Below are positions 58,203-64,000 of a stretch of DNA of 64,000 nucleotides, piece after piece. The stretch spans positions 1,984,001-2,048,000 of the forward strand of contig JAECYW010000009.1 in assembly GCA_023014335.1 (NCBI GenBank), written 5' to 3'. The translations under genes were made by a program, and so were the position numbers. How positions within the stretch are numbered: the stretch's first letter is position 1; each line of letters begins with the position of its first letter. Source of the stretch: Galerina marginata (taxonomy: Eukaryota > Basidiomycota > Agaricomycetes > Agaricales > Galerinaceae). The notes beneath the pieces are model-generated. The model worked only from the letters and a program-made list of their open reading frames with translations. It was not told the DNA's origin and did not search any database.

Positions 58203-58836
58203 CTAATGCAAATGGTCGTGGAAGGAATCGAACTGGTCGGAGGGGAACACGCGTTAGAAAAAGTCGTAGAACAAGTTAATAAACATGGAAAACTCACGAC
58301 GCAAAATTCGAAGGTAACGCTTGCATTGATGACCGCAGTAAACACCGCTCGTGCGATCGTCTGTGGCAAATGAAACTGGCTTGCGTTCTGGGAAGCCTCG
58401 TCGATGACTTGCTGGTCTCTCGAAGGAACATCGACGACATCGCGAGAGACTTTGAACCGAGTAGCCTCTCGAACAAACGCGGCCCTGGAGGACAAGAGTC
58501 GCAATGAGTGACAGGAAAACAATCATAAAAATTGCTGTGAAACGCCCACCGTTGGGAAAGGAGCTCCAAAATCCGTGCATCCACCGCATCTATTCCTGCT
58601 CACTTCATCGAGGGACGAGCAACACGATGGCGTGCCGTTGGAGTTGAGGATACTCGGGTGGCCCCATGGAATGGTCCTGTTCTCCTGGGCTCCTGGGAGG
58701 GTACAAGTTTGGGAAGCGGGTCGCCGTAGCAAACCTGAGCGAAGTCGTGGTTCGGCTGGGCATTAGCTGGGAAAACGTGTGGGAGGTAAAGAGCCAGAAT
58801 AACGATGCTAGCCATGGAACATTGGAAAGCTTTCAT
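58203..58836 (-). pseudogene. Secreted chorismate mutase (AroQ type), copy A, frameshifted
   Basis: ATG 58836 starts a signal peptide (MKAFQCSMASIVILALYLPH...ANA) followed by CYGDPLPKLVPSQE. An 8-bp tandem duplication (cccaggag twice, near 58690) throws the frame. In the next frame GHPSILNSNGTPSCCSSLDE can be read; then about two bases seem to be missing near 58598, and GIDAVDARILELLSQR continues. After a 64-nt intron come AAFVREATRFKVSRDVVDVP, SRDQQVIDEASQNASQFHLP and TIARAVFTAVINASVTFEF. A last intron leads to FDSFHDHLH and a stop at 58203. The mutase helices and their Arg/Lys/Glu residues look intact; only the N-terminal half is damaged. Secreted mutases are known from plant-associated fungi. 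Without splicing rescue it is a young pseudogene. Confidence 0.75.
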
Positions 58837-60014
58837 CGCGGGTGTGAACACGGTTTGCAGCAGGAATTTGCAGGGTAGCCTTCAAGTTCACGTTTTTGAA
58901 GACGAGGTTGGACTGCGAAGAAACAGGATGTTTTCTAATTGCCCTAAAATGTTTAGAACACCGAGACGCCAAATGTGCCGACCGACGTCCTAGTCGATTT
59001 TGCAAATCAAAATAGCCCGCGAGGCTTAATTGTAGGGAAAGCCGGCGGAGAAAGTCTTCTCTTGAGGATAATCATATTCTTAGAATTGGCGCTGTACCGT
59101 CATGTCGTGGAAGAACCCTTTCGAGAATAGAATCCTCTGTGAATTCCTTGAGTGTTCTGAAGGGAAGCGTGTTGAAATGAACTGAGGGATTCGCATGGGA
59201 TGCATGCGCCAACAAACATGAGCACGGAGTCAAAGAGAAAGGCAACCGACTTGGACAGATTGCAGGACCAAAGCCATTTCAGGAAAAGCACAAAATCATT
59301 TGTTCACCCATCCTAAAACTCACCCAGGCTTACCCACAGGCATGGCTGCCTCCAAGCTCTGACAAACTGGAATAGAAAAGTTGTTAAGTTTTTGCGAAGC
59401 CCACGGGATAACAATACAAGAAGTACGCCGCAACGAGCAAGTAATGTAATCATGATAATGTGCAATGCATGCATTCCAGTCAATTTTACCGCCTCCAACA
59501 ACTAGCAACTCAACCTTACACGGGTTCAAGAAGCTGCTGCATCCAATTCCCTCACCCTCGCCCATCATGTCCAAAAAGAAAAGATGCACAAGAAAGATGT
59601 CATAAAAATACATAGTGATCAAAGCATACCAGGGTAGTCCTCCAACCAGTCAACGAGGATCCCATCCTGCAGCACCCGACTCCGCACGTGGATGTCAAAC
59701 CGAGTACCACCTCCATTAGTGCGCCGTTCTGTGCCAGGTTGCAGAGAACTCTCGCGGGTATCAGACAAACATTGTCGTTACTTTCTTCCGCAAACCGGTC
59801 CGTCCATCCAAATACAGCAGGGGGCCGCAGAAGATTAATAGATAGTATCGTAAACGTGGGTGGTCCAAGGTTAAATCATTACCGAGGGTGGATGCGTGAG
59901 GCAGAGAGATAGGAAAACATTGTGTCGTGTGGTCGTCATCGTACAAATCATAACTTCATGGAGGCCTGAAGTGCCGGGCGAAATCCAATGGCGAAAGAGA
60001 GTAGGCGAGACCAT
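58837..60014. other. Interval between chorismate mutase copy A and the G-alpha gene
   Basis: The first 150 bp are duplicated with 51867-52010. A minus-strand stretch near 59640-59820 reads like protein in places (for example RFDIHVRSRVLQDGILVDWL followed by GT), but I found no start, partner exon or family. It is left uncalled. Confidence 0.4.
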
Positions 60015-61959
60015 TCATATCAACTGAGATGCAGCAAGGTTTTCTCGTAAAACTCCGTCTCGCACGGTCTCCAATGTCGTCGCAGTAGCCATCGTATCCT
60101 GATGGACCAGATGAGGAATTGGCGTAGGGTAGAATGAATAAACATACCGTAACCGTAGTTGGGTAAATGTACACGGAACGATGCTCTGGCGAGTTATGTT
60201 TTTGGATATCTTTGAACTTTTCTCTGAAATCTGGAATGATTAAAACGGTTATAAATTGCCACCATCACTGATAAGATTGGAGGAAACGAACATTTGACGA
60301 CAGTTATCACCTCGTTTGGTCGATCTCCGAAGCTGGGCAGATATTGATTGACTCTGACACCTCGTTTCAGCTTTCGGCGCAGAAGATCACATTTGTTAAG
60401 GAACAAAATCAGCTGCGTCTTGGCCAACAATTTCGATGAGCAGATCGACGTCCACAATATGATCGAATCCTCTAGGCGGTTGACCGAAGGGTCCTCTTCT
60501 AGCCGTTGGTCGAATACCGAGACTGGGGATACTAAATACAAATGGCGACAACAGCATAATGAGATTATTATCAGTAATTGATCATGCAGATGCGAGACGT
60601 ACGGAAGATAATGACGTTAACATTATCGAAATACGGTAGCCAGGCGGTCCGCTGGGGGACCAGTCGGTCAATTGGGACTGCCCTCTAGACCATATCGATC
60701 ACGTACCATAGTTCGGCAGCCTCCAACATCAAAGATTCGCCATTCCCATCCAGATTGTTTCCCTGCTGAGAAGGAGGGTTAGAGATCTGAGCAAAAGAGC
60801 GAAGACTCGCTCATGTGAGCGACAACGAAGGAGTTATTTACACTTTGGGTTGTCCCATGGCCCTTGCTTGAATATCAGCCGGTGCTCTTGGATTCCAACC
60901 GTTCTGAGTCGGGCTCGCACAATGTCGTCGTCGGTGACAACATAGTCTCGCGAGGCCACACGGTCAAGGTCATGTAGGAAACTGAAAAAAAATGTGTTAA
61001 GCGAAGTGAATGAGAAAATGAAAGAAACGTGTACGAACAAGCCTGCGGAATCCCCCAATTGTAGACGTCGGCGTTTCAGTGCCAAACGCACTGTTTTGTC
61101 CTCCCAGAGCGCCTTCATGTCGTCCTTGCAATCCGCAATGGTGGGCGTGGCAGCATCTATCCCATGCTTGGAACTTTCTCCTGACTTGCTTTCCGAACCT
61201 TCTAGACCCAGAACATCTTTCCACGAACGAACTGAGAACTCGGGCTTCCTCCGAATGTTTGTGCCAGCATCAGGCGAGTCAAATGGAGTAGCCGACATTG
61301 GTGTAACCGCCGGTGGAAGCGGGTCTGAACCGGCGCCCAGGCGGCGTTTCAGCTCGGCTTCGACCCCTAGGAGAGGCGCTAGTCGGATCATCAAGAGCTG
61401 GTGTCGATCGGTGAATTTCATAGGCTCTACGTCGTTGGGGTCGTTGATGATCGCTAGGTCGTCATCCTCAGAGTCAACGAGAACATCCCCGTTCATTTCG
61501 GCCTCGATGACCTTCAGAACGGTGATAATGGAGCGAACCACGTTCAGTTGAACGACAGAACGCCAGCCGTTCCGCTCTCTCTCCCACTCAGCTCTGGCGA
61601 AGCGCATGCGGAAGTCTGGAGTTCCTCAGTAAGCGTCTGTCATGCAGAATGAGCAATCCGGACCTACTTTTGAGGGTGGTTGATTTGCCTAACAGGAGGT
61701 ATATGAGCAAAATGGGAACCGTCCAAGCGATGGCTATGTACTCACCGCTCTCCGATTGACCTAAGAGCAACACTTTAATGATGTTTTTCTCCCTCTTCTT
61801 ATTGGCCCGCTCCTGCTTGATGTCCTCGTCAATGCTGTCACTGACTCTCTGGGCGTCCAACTCCCTCTTTAGCCGCGCAGTCTTCTGAGCAGGAGTCTCG
61901 TCCACTGGAGGCTGCATTAGCTCGTAGAAAGGGTCCGTGGGTCCAGGCAGGAAGCCCAT
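60015..61959 (-). CDS. Heterotrimeric G-protein alpha subunit, atypical
   Basis: ATG 61959 starts MGFLPGPTDPFYELMQPP. An acidic/basic helix and the G1 loop LLLGQSESG | KSTTLKN follow, the loop split by an intron. The helical domain is enlarged: between LAPLLGVEAELKRRLG and DMKALWEDKTVRLALKRRR there are about 70 extra residues rich in Ser, Pro and Gly. Then come switch I RLRTVGIQEHRLIFKQ, G3 WRIFDVGGCRTM, LPYFDNVNVIIFL, G4 LILFLNKCDLL and the G5-like DTMATATTLETV. The end is GVLRENLAASQLI at 60015. The G3 glutamine that drives GTP hydrolysis is Cys here. Gly2 is present but no Ser/Thr at position 6, so N-myristoylation is doubtful. No C-terminal Cys is present. It transduces receptor signals at the plasma membrane. 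At least eight introns. Confidence 0.9.
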
Positions 61960-62828
61960 GGCGAATGTCGAGGACGGTGAGGGTGGCAAGGGCGGCTACG
62001 AGAGAGCAGAAGGGAAATTCCAGGCGATGGGAATGATGAGGATATTTGAGAGATTTGATGACACGCTTAGTCATGTGGATGATATCCTCCACCCAGGGCC
62101 AGGAACGTTCCCGAAGTAAAGAGCTAGCGTTCCAATACAAAATCTTCGGTCATTTCTCGCGATACAATGCAGTTCCTTCGTTGTGGGTCTGTTGCAGACG
62201 CAGTTTAAAAGCAGGGTTACCTTTCTATCCGGTTCTTTCTGGAACAATTTTTGCATGCAAAAAGCGGAAGTCTACACACAAAATCCATGGAATTTTTGGT
62301 ACACGCGCTACGCCACGGCTGTGGAAACTTGGATGTGATATCAATCCCAGGGAAGGGTTGCCAACAGCCTCAATGCGGGGATCTCAACAGGATCCCCCCT
62401 ATCAAACACGCACAAACTCACGCCTTCGCCACATTTTTCCACGCACTTTACGTTACTGCCCCGAATTGGTATCTTCCCCATATTGAACCTCCTCATCTCG
62501 TCGCTCAGAAAATTCCAAGGTACTCAGCGCGGTAGAGTCGAATTTCGCTGGCAAAAAAAAATACGTTGGAGCTTCTAGACTTTTTACCCTGGTAGTCTAT
62601 TGAGTTGGGCCATTCACGAGGCCTGGAATGTGGTAGACTTTCAATAGAACCCGACCGAGGAGGAGGATAAATTGTTTTACCACCGGAGGCCGCCCGCCAT
62701 AAATAAAATCCCTGAGCCTCGATGAACTCCGATACTCATGTACTCAAGGGTCACGCTGCTCATCGTGAAGTCGTTATTAATTACAACAAAAGGATTTCGT
62801 GGATAAGTAAACAATTGCAAGTAAACAG
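61960..62828. other. Spacer between G-alpha promoter and aquaglyceroporin 3' end
   Basis: Leader and promoter of the G-alpha gene (minus strand), then about 500 bp of uncharacterised DNA. No gene is supported. Confidence 0.4.
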
Positions 62829-64000
62829 TTACAGTGGAATGTCGGGATGCCAGTAGTCAATGTCGTAAGTCGTAAAGGGCGCATAGTGAGGGTCCTCGTC
62901 GGCAAAATCCTGGAAATGACAGTGGATCAAACTTGCGAGCTGTCCGAGTGCCTGATGTGTTTAGTTGCCGACGCAGTTTCAGTCAGCGTCTGGGATTGAC
63001 GCCCTTTGATGATGTCACTAAATAATTAAATTAATTGTAGTGAGAAAATCCAGACCTGGAAATGGCGAAAACGTACGGATGAGAGCTCGCAGATACACTT
63101 TCTTTGTCTTTGGGATTGTACAAAAAGATGTCATAAACGCCCACAGCCGCCTGGGCGCCTAGAATTGCCGCAAGAATAGGACACCAAAGCCAGTACTGAC
63201 TGGAAGACAGAAAGGGAAATAGCAACGTCAGTTTCACCCCTTACAACGTTGCTTAAAAGTGATGGGAAGTTTCATTGAATCTTCATATTGAGTGCGACTG
63301 CACCCGCGTGGCCTCTAACACTCCCGACAATCGTGGAAATCAACACCGACAGGAGAGGTCTCGAAAAGGTAAAGGGTAAAACAAAACAGAAAAACTCACT
63401 TGCGATACGTGTACACTTCTCTCCCGTAACCAGCCATAGAGAGGAACAGACGAGGTCCAAAATCACGAGCGGGATTGAAGGAGAATGCTACGTACGGTGT
63501 TTAACCGTGTGATATGAATGTAGCTGAGTGCGCTACAGCGACGTACCTGTTTGCATGCCAAGGGCTGCGCCAAGCCCAAGTAAGGTCAGGAAAAGCACGA
63601 CTGGGAGCAGCCCACTCGGTGGCGCCGCGTTATTTTTGTCGGTCGCGGCCATAATGATGAATGCAAGGACGGCGGTGCCCAGAAACTCTGAGAAAAAACA
63701 TGATACTGCAGTTAAATAATCAAGCTTGTGATAAACCCATTAGAACGTTGGTCTATATTGGCTATTGGTAAAGCATGAACTGAAATAAAACTCACAGCGA
63801 AGCTGGAAAAGAAACCGGCAGTCGCAAGTGTCCTGACACCTCGACCGCCTTCGAAAATATCAATCGCGTGGATGTACTGTGAGTAGACAAGACCAGCGCC
63901 GACAACGCCTCCCATGACCTGCGCAAAAATGTACACTGCACAAGAAGCACATTGGAAGTTGGTTATTAGAAGCGTCAAGGATTATTTATAACCGCGACGT
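62829..64000 (-). CDS. Aquaglyceroporin (MIP family), 5' end outside the window
   Basis: Reading leftward from the window end: [20 protein letters not shown] and [20 protein letters not shown] (fourth-helix region), TAGFFSSFA, then [16 protein letters not shown] and [17 protein letters not shown]. Next is the second selectivity half-helix [20 protein letters not shown]. The Asp after NPAR is the mark of glycerol-conducting members. The sixth helix [20 protein letters not shown] is followed by [12 protein letters not shown] and a cytosolic tail ending [12 protein letters not shown] (stop 62829). The protein is a plasma-membrane channel for glycerol and other small solutes, used in osmotic balance. 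At least five introns. The N-terminus and first NPA box are beyond position 64000. Confidence 0.9.

Noticed and set aside
59640..59830. Exon-like minus stretch RFDIHVRSRVLQDGILVDWL
   Set aside because: It may be coding, but I found neither a start nor a second exon or family. Left as an open question in the interval entry.

Overview
The window is nuclear DNA of a filamentous basidiomycete, most likely an Agaricomycete (mushroom-forming fungus). Nearly every gene is split by introns of about 50-75 nt with GT...AG ends. The gene families are also typical: a DUF6534 seven-helix protein, TPR-CHAT proteins, F-box/LRR proteins, an extended G-alpha subunit, and a repeated multi-pass membrane family that I know only as 'hypothetical protein' in mushrooms.

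Layout. 1.9-12.6 kb: three tandem intact copies and one decayed copy of the membrane family (here P1-P4), with the trifunctional folate gene FOL1 between P3 and P4. 15.7-32.6 kb: a DHA2-type MFS transporter, a DUF6534 protein, a Gfo/Idh/MocA oxidoreductase, a cytochrome P450 and an asparagine synthetase-like amidotransferase, spaced by AT-rich and repeat-containing DNA. This stretch could be a small metabolic cluster, but no backbone enzyme is visible. 33.6-35.2 kb: a fifth membrane-family copy (P5), inverted relative to P2 and nearly identical to it.

35.3-40.7 kb: an F-box/LRR-type gene interrupted by a 3,478-bp DNA transposon with 537-bp inverted repeats and a 6-bp target duplication. The transposon carries a truncated, frameshifted HTH/DDE transposase. 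Removing the element and one target copy leaves the host frame open. 42.0-42.9 kb: a minisatellite with a period near 70 bp.

43.2-50.3 kb: a ubiquitin-like-domain protein, then housekeeping genes EMC2 and PPX1 (exopolyphosphatase), then a serine-rich unknown. 51.2-58.8 kb: a large TPR-CHAT gene flanked by two directly repeated, broken copies of a secreted chorismate mutase gene. 60.0-62.0 kb: an atypical G-protein alpha subunit. 62.8 kb to the end: an aquaglyceroporin whose 5' end lies outside the window.

Most exon borders were inferred by eye from splice consensus plus protein continuity. Where several borders were possible I say so. Assignments to families rest on recognised motifs; no database search was run.
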